Notes under the pieces: model-generated
What the model saw: the letters and a program-made list of their open reading frames with translations, nothing else
The model's database searches: none
Told to the model about the DNA's origin: nothing
Translations under genes and position numbers: made by a program
DNA from: UBA9926 sp018645765
Lineage (GTDB): Bacteria > Pseudomonadota > Gammaproteobacteria > Pseudomonadales > Azotimanducaceae
DNA length: 64,000 nucleotides
Assembly (NCBI GenBank): GCA_949372755.1
Contig: CASIBO010000002.1
Location: 558,001-622,000 of the forward strand
Direction of reading: 5' to 3'
Shown here: positions 24,192 through 33,100 of the stretch, piece by piece
How positions within the stretch are numbered: the first letter of the stretch is position 1
Layout of the letters: each line of letters begins with the position of its first letter

Positions 24192-24468
24192 AACTGTTCT
24201 GCTGTCGATGGTCCTCATGATGGCATATTCCGACGACCTGAGGTTCATTGAGGGTCACGCAGCCAAAATATCGATATGAATTATAAGTAATATAAGGATG
24301 AATGGTTTCGAAAGAGAAGGTCGCTAAGGGTCTTGGGGCCTGGCTCAGGAGATCTGTAAAACGGGCATTAGACCTTCGACTCACCTAATCCGGATATTCA
24401 CAACAAAAGGTGCAAAGATAATAAAAGGCGCAGATGGATTTTGATGTCCGCCCGCGCTTATTTTAGCG
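24192..24468. other. Gap between tRNA-Thr and the tRNA-Tyr promoter; nothing recognised
   Basis: 277 nt, A/T-rich in part, with no credible ORF, no tRNA, and no strong hairpin. In E. coli the equivalent spacer is only a few nucleotides. Confidence 0.5.
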
Positions 24469-24497
24469 TTGACAATGCCAGCTTTGGCTGGCAGAAT
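24469..24497 (+). promoter_or_regulatory. Promoter of tRNA-Tyr with an inverted repeat in its spacer
   Basis: Perfect TTGACA (24469-24474), 17-nt spacer, CAGAAT (-10), and a GCGCCGC discriminator. The spacer holds a perfect inverted repeat GCCAGC-TTTG-GCTGGC (24477-24492), which could be an operator for a dimeric regulator. Confidence 0.75.
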
Positions 24498-24513
24498 TTA
24501 GCGCCGCAAAATC

Positions 24514-24597
24514 GGAGGGGTTCCCGAGCGGTCAAAGGGATCAGACTGTAAATCTGACGCGAAAGCTTCGGTGGTTCGAATCCGCCCCCCTCCACCA
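24514..24597 (+). tRNA. tRNA-Tyr (anticodon GTA)
   Basis: 84 nt with CCA; long variable arm as expected for class II tRNA-Tyr. Acceptor GGAGGGG pairs with CCCCTCC, anticodon loop CTGTAAA gives GTA. Confidence 0.97.
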
Positions 24598-24872
24598 TAT
24601 TAGGCTGGTTTAGTAAGGGTTTTGGGTAGGCCAAGACATTGAAGAGATGTCCTAGGAAGGGTTGACCGCAGCGGTAAAGCGGTTGCAACAGAGTCGCTGT
24701 GTCGCTGCGGGTAGTAGGCGCTACGTTGTACGTTGAATGAACGCGTCGATAAATGAACGCGACTAAGAGTGAATGAGTGCTTCTTTAAAGGAATGTATTT
24801 AGGATTGAGGCGAGAGCCTAATGGTGCAGCCGATAACAGCGGCGATGAATAGGCAGCGGTTTTGCAGAGTTA
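24598..24872. other. Gap between tRNA-Tyr and tRNA-Gly; nothing recognised
   Basis: 275 nt. ATGAACGCG occurs twice within 25 nt (about 24737-24761), but there is no gene, terminator or convincing promoter. Confidence 0.5.
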
Positions 24873-24946
24873 GCGGGTATAGTTTAGTGGTAGAACCCCA
24901 GCCTTCCAAGCTGATGACGCGAGTTCGATTCTCGCTACCCGCTCCA
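24873..24946 (+). tRNA. tRNA-Gly (anticodon TCC)
   Basis: 74 nt with CCA. Acceptor GCGGGTA pairs with TACCCGC, anticodon loop CTTCCAA gives TCC. It is followed by tRNA-Thr after 39 nt, so these two are probably co-transcribed. Confidence 0.97.
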
Positions 24947-24985
24947 AGCTGCTAAGGCGTTGCTCGAAGGGTGGTTAGAATACAG

Positions 24986-25061
<76 letters not shown>

Positions 25062-25368
25062 TAATGAGATGACGCAAGGTAAAAGTGCGTTAAGTAGCAA
25101 GGCGACAAAAAATATATTCGGTAAAAGGGAACGATGAAAGTTCACTGAATTAGGTTCTAAAAAGGTCCTTGAAGACAGTTCATGAAGAAAGTTCATGAAG
25201 AAGGGTCATAAAGAAGGCGTTTAGGGAAAGGTTGTAGATAAAGTCGTTAGGATGCGAGTCTTCGTGCTCAAGGCCTAGTAGAGCTTGGAGGTCGCAGCGC
25301 AATCAGTTTGATGCGTTAAGGCCAAAGTAATCAAAAGTGTATTAAGTAGAACGAAGGAGAGGCCAACA
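25062..25368 (+). other. 307-nt leader between tRNA-Thr(GGT) and tuf
   Basis: No credible ORF. It contains the 13-nt tandem repeats listed separately, is purine-rich, and ends with AAGGAGAGG 8 nt before the tuf ATG. No clear promoter was found, so tuf is probably read through from the tRNA genes. Confidence 0.5.
25178..25216 (+). repeat. 13-bp tandem repeats upstream of tuf
   Basis: Three head-to-tail units (GTTCATGAAGAAA, GTTCATGAAGAAG, GGTCATAAAGAAG) and a degenerate fourth just upstream (25164-25177). The period is not a multiple of three, so it is not a coding repeat. Confidence 0.8.
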
Positions 25369-26559
25369 ATGTCCAAAGAAAAGTTTGAGCGTACGAAACC
25401 CCATTTAAATGTTGGGACCATCGGCCACGTTGACCACGGTAAGACGACGCTAACAGCGGCGATCACGAAGGTTTGCGCGGAGACATATGGCGGCGAATTT
25501 AAAGATTTTAGTGCGATTGATAATGCGCCAGAAGAGCGTGCGCGTGGGATTACGATTTCGACTTCGCACGTTGAGTACGATTCAACCGAGCGCCATTATG
25601 CGCACGTTGATTGCCCTGGGCACGCGGATTACGTGAAGAATATGATCACGGGTGCAGCGCAGATGGACGGTGCGATTTTGGTGGTTTCAGCCGCGGATGG
25701 CCCGATGCCACAAACGCGCGAGCACATTCTTTTATCAAAGCAGGTTGGTGTGCCATATATCATCGTGTTCTTGAACAAAGCCGACATGGTTGATGATGAA
25801 GAGTTGCTTGAGTTGGTCGACATGGAAGTTCGAGAGCTTCTAGATGCGTACGATTTCCCAGGGGACGACACGCCCATCGTTGTGGGCAGTGCGTTAAAGG
25901 CCTTGGAGGGTGACGCGTCTGATATTGGCGCGCCTTCGATTGTTAAGCTGGTTGAGACGTTGGACAGCTATATTCCAGAGCCGGTGCGTGCGGTTGATCA
26001 GCCTTTCTTGATGCCGATTGAAGACGTTTTCTCGATCTCGGGTCGTGGTACGGTTGTGACCGGTCGAATTGCTCGAGGGATTGTTCGGGTTCAAGACGAA
26101 GTTGAGATTGTTGGGATTAAAGAGACGGTCAAGACGACTTGTACGGGTGTTGAGATGTTCCGAAAGCTGCTTGACGAAGGTCGAGCGGGTGAAAACGTTG
26201 GTGTTTTGTTGCGTGGTACCAAGCGCGAAGACGTTGAGCGTGGTCAGGTATTGACTAAGCCGGGTGCAATCAAGCCGCATACGAAGTTTGAGGGTGAGGT
26301 TTACGTTTTGTCGAAAGACGAAGGTGGTCGCCACACGCCATTTTTCAAGGGTTACAAGCCGCAATTCTTTTTTGAGACGACGGATGTGACGGGTAGCTGT
26401 GAATTGCCTGAGGGTACTGAAATGGTAATGCCGGGTGACAACGTTCTGATGGATGTTGAGTTGATAGCCCCAATTGCGATGGAAGAAGGTCAGCGATTCG
26501 CGATTCGCGAGGGTGGCCGAACGGTTGGCGCCGGCGTTGTAACGAAAATTAAAGACTAA
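25369..26559 (+). CDS. tuf: Elongation factor Tu, first copy
   Basis: GTPase delivering aminoacyl-tRNA to the ribosome. 396 residues (E. coli 394). G1 motif HVDHGKTT at 20-27, switch II DCPGHADY, NKAD for guanine recognition, then domains 2 and 3. It is preceded by four tRNA genes and followed by tRNA-Trp and secE, as in E. coli tufB. The protein is identical to the second copy at 41739, and the two coding sequences differ at one base by eye (T at 25596, C at 41966, a silent His change). Identity stops within a few bases of the start and of the stop, which points to gene conversion. Confidence 0.99.
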   Translation: MSKEKFERTKPHLNVGTIGHVDHGKTTLTAAITKVCAETYGGEFKDFSAIDNAPEERARGITISTSHVEYDSTERHYAHVDCPGHADYVKNMITGAAQMDGAILVVSAADGPMPQTREHILLSKQVGVPYIIVFLNKADMVDDEELLELVDMEVRELLDAYDFPGDDTPIVVGSALKALEGDASDIGAPSIVKLVETLDSYIPEPVRAVDQPFLMPIEDVFSISGRGTVVTGRIARGIVRVQDEVEIVGIKETVKTTCTGVEMFRKLLDEGRAGENVGVLLRGTKREDVERGQVLTKPGAIKPHTKFEGEVYVLSKDEGGRHTPFFKGYKPQFFFETTDVTGSCELPEGTEMVMPGDNVLMDVELIAPIAMEEGQRFAIREGGRTVGAGVVTKIKD

Positions 26560-26611
26560 AGGCTGAACGGGTCTCGAGCATTTCTATCCTGAGCGTTTTG
26601 CGCAAGCAGCT

Positions 26612-26687
<76 letters not shown>

Positions 26688-26744
26688 AGCTGTTGCACAG
26701 AGTACAGGATAGATTGGGCTGTTACATGGATTTTAGGGGTAATT

Positions 26745-27110
26745 GTGAGCGCAGTATCTGACAACGCTGGAAAACTAGATGCCCTAAAGTGGCTTGTTGC
26801 GTTAGCCGTTTTGGTGGCAGGTCTCTATGCAAATGCTGAGTATGCGGCGCTGACTTTGTTGTATCGCGTGCTCGCGGGGATCGTTATAGCGGGCGTTTTT
26901 GTGGCCATTGCGTTGACCACAGTTCAGGGCAGAGCCACTTGGGATTTGGCCAAAGAGGCGCGCGTTGAAATCAGAAAAGTTGTTTGGCCAACGCGGCAAG
27001 AGACAACTCAAACTACGTTGATCGTGGTTGTGATGGTGATATTTGTGGGGCTTATTTTATGGGCTCTGGACTCGACACTGAGTTGGTCTGTCAGCGGATT
27101 GATTGGCTAA
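26745..27110 (+). CDS. secE: Preprotein translocase subunit SecE
   Basis: Essential inner-membrane subunit of SecYEG. 121 residues from a GTG at 26745 with AGGGG upstream (MSAVSDNAGKLDALKWL); the longer frame from 26658 overlaps tRNA-Trp and is not used. Three membrane helices, as in E. coli: two in the N-terminal half and one at the C-terminus. The conserved cytoplasmic hinge EVRKVVWPTRQET-type segment is present as RVEIRKVVWPTRQET. nusG follows after 21 nt, the universal secE-nusG pair. Confidence 0.97.
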   Translation: MSAVSDNAGKLDALKWLVALAVLVAGLYANAEYAALTLLYRVLAGIVIAGVFVAIALTTVQGRATWDLAKEARVEIRKVVWPTRQETTQTTLIVVVMVIFVGLILWALDSTLSWSVSGLIG

Positions 27111-27131
27111 CACGGAGTTCTACCTAAGGAA

Positions 27132-27677
27132 ATGGGTGACGCATTGAATAAACGATGGTACGTAGTCCACGCTTTTTCTGGATTCGAAAAGCAAGTTATG
27201 CGAACGCTTCTCGAGCGAATAGAATTGTCAGGCCTTGAAGATAAGTTTGGCGAAGTATTGGTGCCTTCAGAAGAAGTGGTAGAAATGAAGGCTGGGAAAA
27301 AACGTCGCAGTGAGCGGAAGTTTTTCCCTGGTTATGTATTGGTTGAGATGGAGCTTGATGAGAGCACCTGGCATCTTGTTAAGGAGACGCCTCGGGTGAT
27401 GGGCTTTATTGGTGGTAAGGCGGACCATCCTGCGCCGATATCTAATGCCGAAGCACAGGCGATTCTGCAGCGGGTGCAAGTCGGTAGTGAAAAAATTACG
27501 CCTAAAACAGTGTTTGAGCCTGGCGAGTTTGTTCGCGTGGTCGATGGGCCGTTCAATGACTTCAATGGGGTTGTTGAAGAAGTGAATTATGAAAAGAATC
27601 GACTGCACGTTGCAGTTACAATTTTTGGCCGGTCTACCCCGGTCGAACTGGACTTTGGTCAGGTCGAAAAAGCCTAA
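27132..27677 (+). CDS. nusG: Transcription termination/antitermination factor NusG
   Basis: Binds RNA polymerase, suppresses pausing and couples to Rho and ribosomes. 181 residues, the same length as E. coli. The NGN domain begins with RWYVVHAFSGFEKQV, contains FFPGYVLVEM, and the C-terminal KOW domain starts at FEPGEFVRVVDGPFNDFNGVVEEV. The residue pattern is entirely typical. Followed by a 108-nt leader before rplK. Confidence 0.98.
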   Translation: MGDALNKRWYVVHAFSGFEKQVMRTLLERIELSGLEDKFGEVLVPSEEVVEMKAGKKRRSERKFFPGYVLVEMELDESTWHLVKETPRVMGFIGGKADHPAPISNAEAQAILQRVQVGSEKITPKTVFEPGEFVRVVDGPFNDFNGVVEEVNYEKNRLHVAVTIFGRSTPVELDFGQVEKA

Positions 27678-27731
27678 TCAGAGACATTAAATATAGCGAC
27701 ATAATTGCCGTTTTGTCGTTATTAAAGGGGA

Positions 27732-27760
27732 CCTGTCACAGTATTGAGCTGTTGGTCAGG
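27732..27760 (+). promoter_or_regulatory. Candidate L1-binding hairpin in the rplK leader
   Basis: Outer stem CCTG/CAGG and inner stem ACAG/CTGT separated by an asymmetric internal loop, 26 nt before rplK. L1 represses rplKA translation in E. coli by binding a two-stem structure with an asymmetric loop in this leader; the similarity is in shape and position only. Confidence 0.4.
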
Positions 27761-27785
27761 GCTTGTACCCACGGGAGAATGTATC

Positions 27786-28217
27786 ATGGCAAAGAAGATC
27801 GATGCTTATATTAAGCTTCAAGTACCAGCTGGGAAGGCCAATCCTAGTCCGCCTGTTGGCCCAGCATTAGGGCAGCGCGGCGTCAATATCATGGAATTTT
27901 GTAAGGCCTTTAACGCAGAGACGCAAGGGATGGAAGAAGGGATGCCAATCCCTGTCGTCATTACGGTCTACAGCGATAAGAGTTTCACCTTTATAAAGAA
28001 AACGCCGCCCGCTTCAATCCTATTGAAGAAAGCAGCAGGTATTACGAGCGGTAGCCCAGAGCCACACATCAAGAAAGTCGGTAAAGTGAATCGCGCGCAA
28101 TTAGAAGAAATTGCGACGATGAAAATGCCGGATTTGACAGCGAAGGATATGGATGCAGCCGTTCGAACCATCGCCGGTAGTGCGCGTAGCGCTGGCATTG
28201 AAACGGAGGGTGTGTAA
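27786..28217 (+). CDS. rplK: 50S ribosomal protein L11
   Basis: Part of the GTPase-associated centre with 23S helices 43-44. 143 residues from the ATG at 27786 (MAKKIDAYIKLQVPAGKANP); the upstream in-frame codons from 27744 belong to the leader. The N-terminal proline-rich PPVGPALGQRGVNIMEFCK, which contacts thiostrepton-type drugs and stringent factor, and the C-terminal rRNA-binding domain are intact. It is followed by rplA with no gap. Confidence 0.98.
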   Translation: MAKKIDAYIKLQVPAGKANPSPPVGPALGQRGVNIMEFCKAFNAETQGMEEGMPIPVVITVYSDKSFTFIKKTPPASILLKKAAGITSGSPEPHIKKVGKVNRAQLEEIATMKMPDLTAKDMDAAVRTIAGSARSAGIETEGV

Positions 28218-28913
28218 ATGGCGAAGCTAAGTAAGAGAGTTAAAGCGTTCAAAGAAAAGGTCGATCCAGCCAAGAATTATCCAGTTACGGAAGCCGTTGC
28301 GATCTTGAATGAATTGTCGTCCGTGAAGTTTAAAGAGTCGATCGACGTGAGTGTCAACTTGGGTGTCGACCCGCGAAAATCTGATCAGGTGGTTCGTGGG
28401 GCAACGGTCTTGCCAAATGGAACCGGTAAAACGGTCCGGGTTGCGGTGTTTGCCCAGGGTGAAAAGGCGACTGAAGCCACAGAAGCCGGTGCCGATATTG
28501 TTGGGATGGAAGATCTTGCAGCTGAAGTGAAGGCAGGTAACTTGAATTTTGATGTTGTGATTGCAACGCCGGATACCATGCGTATTGTTGGTCAGTTGGG
28601 TCAGGTGCTCGGGCCAAGAGGGTTGATGCCAAATCCGCGTCTCGGCACTGTCACGCAAGACGTTGCCGACGCGGTAAAGAACGCAAAATCGGGTCAAATG
28701 CGTTATCGAACAGACAAGAATGGCATCATTCATGGCGGTGTTGGCCAAGTTGGATTTGATCCTGAATCCATCAAGCAGAATGTCGAAGCGCTTCTTCTAG
28801 ATCTGAAAAAGATCAAGCCAGCATCGGCTAAAGGTATCTATGTAAAAAAAGTAACCTTGTCGACGACGATGGGTGCAGGTATTGCCATCGATCAAGCCTC
28901 CCTAGAGGCATAG
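28218..28913 (+). CDS. rplA: 50S ribosomal protein L1
   Basis: L1-stalk protein that helps release deacylated tRNA and is the translational repressor of rplKA in E. coli. 231 residues (E. coli 234). Conserved VVRGATVLPNGTGK-type segment (RGATVLPNGTGKTVRVAVF in part), LGPRGLMPNPRLGTV, and the C-terminal TLSTTMGAGIAID are visible. The ATG directly follows the rplK stop, so the pair is translationally coupled. Confidence 0.98.
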   Translation: MAKLSKRVKAFKEKVDPAKNYPVTEAVAILNELSSVKFKESIDVSVNLGVDPRKSDQVVRGATVLPNGTGKTVRVAVFAQGEKATEATEAGADIVGMEDLAAEVKAGNLNFDVVIATPDTMRIVGQLGQVLGPRGLMPNPRLGTVTQDVADAVKNAKSGQMRYRTDKNGIIHGGVGQVGFDPESIKQNVEALLLDLKKIKPASAKGIYVKKVTLSTTMGAGIAIDQASLEA

Positions 28914-29116
28914 GTTGCTAAGAATTTAACTTCTTTGGAGTGACTGGCCGCAGGTCATCACTCGTCAAAGACCGTAGGTCCGGCGTTTTGCCGGTTAATT
29001 TGGGGTTTGCAGGCCTACGCAGACGGTTGAGCGCGGTTCAGAATCATGAATCTTGTCACCGTTAACCCCCGCAGGTGCAAGCTGACGGGAAACGTAACAA
29101 GTCGAGGAGTACAAAA
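28914..29116 (+). promoter_or_regulatory. rplJ leader, candidate L10 autoregulatory region
   Basis: 203 nt between rplA and rplJ with several hairpins, including CCGGC-GTTTT-GCCGG at 28980-28994. In gammaproteobacteria an L10-L12 complex represses rplJL from this position. The identity is inferred mostly from position. Confidence 0.45.
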
Positions 29117-29644
29117 GTGCCGATTGGACTTAAAGAAAAACAGGCGATTGTCGCTGAAGTGAACGAGACTGCGAAAGCGGCCTTGTCGGCAGTGATGGCG
29201 GACTATCGAGGTGTTGGCGTGGATGCGATGACGTCGCTTCGAGTCGCAGCCCGTGCGTCCGGTGTTCAAGTACGCGTTATTCGGAATACATTGGCTAAAA
29301 AAGCCTTTGAGGGAACGGATTTCGAGTGCATGAATGAAACATTGCTCGGACCCTGTGTGCTGGCGTTTGCCCTGGAAGATCCAGGTGCTTCCGCGCGAGT
29401 GTTTAAGGAGTTCGCCAAAAACAACAGTGATTTCGAAATCAAGGCGTTGAGCGTGGGTGGTGAGTTACTCCCAGCTGATCAAATTGATGCGTTGGCTAAG
29501 TTGCCCACTCGAGATGAAGCTTTGTCATTGCTGATGGCTGTGATGCAAGCGCCGGTAACCAAGTTGGTTAGAACCATGAATGATATTCCTGGTCGGGTTA
29601 CACGTGTGGTTGCCGCGGTTAAAGATCAAAAGCAAGCTGCCTGA
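29117..29644 (+). CDS. rplJ: 50S ribosomal protein L10
   Basis: Anchors the L7/L12 stalk dimers on 23S rRNA. 175 residues from a GTG at 29117 with GAGGAG 7 nt upstream (MPIGLKEKQAIVAEV); the earlier in-frame ATG at 29075 lies in the leader. The conserved DYRGVGVDAMTSLR and VRNTLAKKA-like (VIRNTLAKKA) segments are present, with the C-terminal helix that binds L7/L12. It precedes rplL by 30 nt. Confidence 0.97.
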   Translation: MPIGLKEKQAIVAEVNETAKAALSAVMADYRGVGVDAMTSLRVAARASGVQVRVIRNTLAKKAFEGTDFECMNETLLGPCVLAFALEDPGASARVFKEFAKNNSDFEIKALSVGGELLPADQIDALAKLPTRDEALSLLMAVMQAPVTKLVRTMNDIPGRVTRVVAAVKDQKQAA

Positions 29645-29674
29645 TTAAACGATTAAAAAACGGAGATAGGACAC

Positions 29675-30055
29675 ATGTCATTATCAAAAGACGATATTTT
29701 GAATGCAATTGCAGAAATGAGCGTTATGGATGTAGTCGCGTTGGTTGAAGCGATGGAAGAAAAGTTTGGCGTATCGGCTGCTGCAGCTGTTGCTGCCGCG
29801 CCGGCTGCTGCTGGCGGTGCTGATGCCGGTGCTGCTGCCGAGCAGGACGAGTTTGAAGTGGTTCTCGTCTCAGCCGGTGAGAAGAAAGTAAACGCGATCA
29901 AGGTTGTTCGCGCCATTACCGGTCTTGGCTTGAAAGAAGCGAAAGATATGGTAGATGCGGCACCTTCTACAATTAAAGAAGGCGCATCGAAAGCTGAAGC
30001 TGAAGATCTTAAGAAGCAGCTCGAAGAAGCGGGCGCGACCGTTGAGCTGAAGTAA
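29675..30055 (+). CDS. rplL: 50S ribosomal protein L7/L12
   Basis: Mobile stalk protein recruiting translational GTPases. 126 residues (E. coli 121). N-terminal dimerisation domain (about 1-35), Ala/Gly-rich flexible hinge (about 36-57), and a C-terminal domain with KVNAIKVVRAITGLGLKEAK, the factor-binding face. The stop is followed by an attenuator-like hairpin before rpoB. Confidence 0.98.
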   Translation: MSLSKDDILNAIAEMSVMDVVALVEAMEEKFGVSAAAAVAAAPAAAGGADAGAAAEQDEFEVVLVSAGEKKVNAIKVVRAITGLGLKEAKDMVDAAPSTIKEGASKAEAEDLKKQLEEAGATVELK

Positions 30056-30089
30056 AACTGATTTCTTTGAGATCAGTGGCAAAGCCCTA

Positions 30090-30115
30090 AAGGCGCCGAG
30101 GAAACTCGGCGCCTT
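30090..30115 (+). terminator. Attenuator hairpin between rplL and rpoB
   Basis: Perfect 11-bp stem (AAGGCGCCGAG with CTCGGCGCCTT) and a GAAA tetraloop, followed by only a short, interrupted T run (GCTTTGCC). The position equals the partial terminator that lowers rpoBC expression relative to rplJL in E. coli. Confidence 0.75.
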
Positions 30116-30169
30116 GCTTTGCCGTTAATATTTGTTCGGTTGAGACCCAAAGTAAACCTGGAGGCGTTA

Positions 30170-33100
30170 ATGGCCTATTCGTATACAGAAAAAAAGCGTA
30201 TTAGAAAAGACTTTAGTAAATTGCCGACGGTAATGGATATCCCATACCTCCTCGGGATACAGGTCAATTCTTATAAGCAGTTCCTTCAAGAAGAAGGCAG
30301 TCAAGAAGACCGTTTAGAATCAGGTCTGCACGCTGCTTTTCGGTCTGTTTTCCCGATCGTCTCCTATTCAGGTAATGCAGCATTGGAGTATGTCGGATAT
30401 CGGCTGGGCAAGGCGGTTTTTGATGTCAAGGAATGTCAGTCGCGAAGTGTGACCTACGCTGTGCCATTGCGGGTCAAAGTGCGGTTGATTATTTACGATA
30501 AGGATTCCTCGAATAAAGCCATCAAGGACATAAAAGAGCAAGAAGTCTATATGGGCGAAATGCCGCTCATGACTGAGAATGGTACGTTTGTGATTAATGG
30601 TATTGAACGGGTCGTTGTTTCTCAGTTACATCGGTCGCCTGGGGTCTTTTTTGATCACGATAAAGGTAAGACGCACTCCTCAGGGAAGCTTTTGTATTCG
30701 GGGCGGGTCATTCCGATGCGGGGTTCATGGCTTGATTTTGAATTCGATCCAAAGGATTTGGTTTATGTTCGGATTGATCGCCGTAGAAAGCTTCCAGCGA
30801 CGATCCTGCTGAGAGCACTCGGTCTTGAAGCGGAAGAAATTCTAGAGCTGTTTTTTGATACAGACGCATTTCAGATGACAAAAGACGGCTACACCTTAAG
30901 CCTGATTGCCAATCGATTGCGTGGGGAAACGGCGCAATTTGATATTACGAACAAAAAAGGTGAGGTCCTGGTCACCGAAGGCACCAGAATCACAGCCCGC
31001 CATATCCGTGAAATGGAGAAGCTCAATCTAACCGAGCTCTCGGTTCCTGCCGAGTACGTTTGCGGTCATCGTTTGGCCAAAAACATGGTGGATGAAGAAA
31101 CCGGTGAAATCGTCGTGCCCTGCAATGCGATCATCACGCCCGAAATTCTTGAGCAGTTGCGAGCCTTAAACGTCACCGCGTTTGAAACAATTTACACCAA
31201 TGATTTGGATCATGGGCCCTTTATGGCCGATACCTTGGATGCGGATCCTTGCACGAATCGACTTGAAGCGTTGGTTGAAATATACCGAATGATGCGACCA
31301 GGCGAGCCGCCCACCAAAGAAGCGGCTGAAAATCTATTTAACAATCTGTTTTTCTCGTCAGATCGCTACGACTTAACCGCAGTCGGTCGAATGAAATTCA
31401 ATCGTCGTCTTGGCCGAGAGGAAGAAACTGGCGCGGGTACACTTGATAACGGTGATGTGCTCCAGGTTTTAAAATGCCTCATTAATATCCGGAATGGGTT
31501 CGACATTGTCGATGATATTGATCACCTTGGTAATCGGCGGGTACGTTCTGTCGGTGAAATGGCCGAAAATGCGTTCCGTCTGGGTTTAATCCGAGTCGAG
31601 CGCGCGGTAAAAGAGCGATTGAGTTTGGCGGAGTCTGAGGGCTTAATGCCCCAGGATTTGATTAATGCCAAGCCGGTTGCGGCGGCGGTCAAAGAGTTCT
31701 TTGGTTCGGCGCAATTGTCGCAGTTTATGGATCAAAATAATCCGTTGTCCGAGGTCACTCATAAGCGCCGGGTGTCTGCGTTGGGACCAGGCGGATTAAC
31801 GCGTGAGCGCGCCGGCTTTGAGGTGCGAGATGTACACGCGACCCATTACGGGCGGGTGTGCCCAATTGAGACCCCTGAAGGGCCGAACATTGGCTTGATC
31901 AACTCGCTTGCAACCTATGCCCGAACTAACAACTACGGGTTTTTGGAGAGTCCCTATCGCCGGGTGGCGGATGGGCAGGTTACGGACGAAATCGAATATC
32001 TTTCTGCAATTGTTGAAGCAGACTATGTGATCGCGCAAGCGAGCGCGAAAGTGGATGGTCGTGGTCGTTTAATCGAGGATTTGGTAGACGTTCGGCATCA
32101 AGGTGAATTCACCAAGATGGCCCGTGAGAATATCAATTTCATGGATGTTTCACCAAAGCAGGTTGTATCAGTCGCGGCGGCGCTGATTCCATTTTTAGAA
32201 CATGATGATGCTAACCGAGCCTTGATGGGCTCAAACATGCAGCGTCAAGCTGTTCCGACGTTGGTGTCAGAAAAGCCGCTTGTCGGCACGGGCTTGGAAC
32301 GCGCAGTTGCGCGCGATTCCGGGGTGTGTGTGGTTGCTCTGCGAGGCGGCGTTGTTGAAACGGTTGATGCGGCGCGGATCGTTATTCGAGTTAACAATGC
32401 CGAGACCGAAAGCGGCGAAGCCGGCGTCGATATTTACGATTTAGTGAAGTACACCCGCTCTAATCAGAATACGTGTATCAATCAACGGCCTTTGGTAAAA
32501 GAAGGCGATGTGATCGCAATGCATGACATTTTGGCAGATGGTCCGTCTGTTGATACCGGTGAGCTGGCATTGGGTCAGAATATGCGAATCGCATTTATGA
32601 CTTGGAATGGTTACAACTTCGAAGATTCCATCTTGATTTCAGAGAAGGTGGTTAAAGAAGACCGTTTTACGACCATTCATATTCAGGAATTGACCTGTAT
32701 TGCGCGGGATACCAAGCTCGGCTCGGAAGAAATCACCTGTGATATTCCAAATGTTGGCGAAGGCGCACTCGGCAAGCTCGATGAATCCGGGATTGTGTAC
32801 ATCGGCGCGGAAGTTGCAGCTGGCGATATTTTGGTTGGTAAAGTAACCCCTAAGGGCGAAACCCAGTTAACGCCTGAAGAGAAGCTCCTGAGAGCTATTT
32901 TCGGTGAGAAGGCGTCTGATGTGAAAGACACCAGCCTTCGGGTTCCGAGTAGCTATAACGGTACTGTTATTGATGTGCGAGTGTTCACGCGCGATGGCAT
33001 AGAGAAAGATAAGCGTGCGAAAGATATTGATGCTGAAGCTTTAAAGGGCATCCGTAAAAATATTGAGGCTGAGTTTGCCATCATTGAGAATGCGACCTAC

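Noticed and set aside
25164..25216. CRISPR-like array before tuf
   Set aside because: Units are contiguous 13-mers with no spacers and no cas genes nearby.
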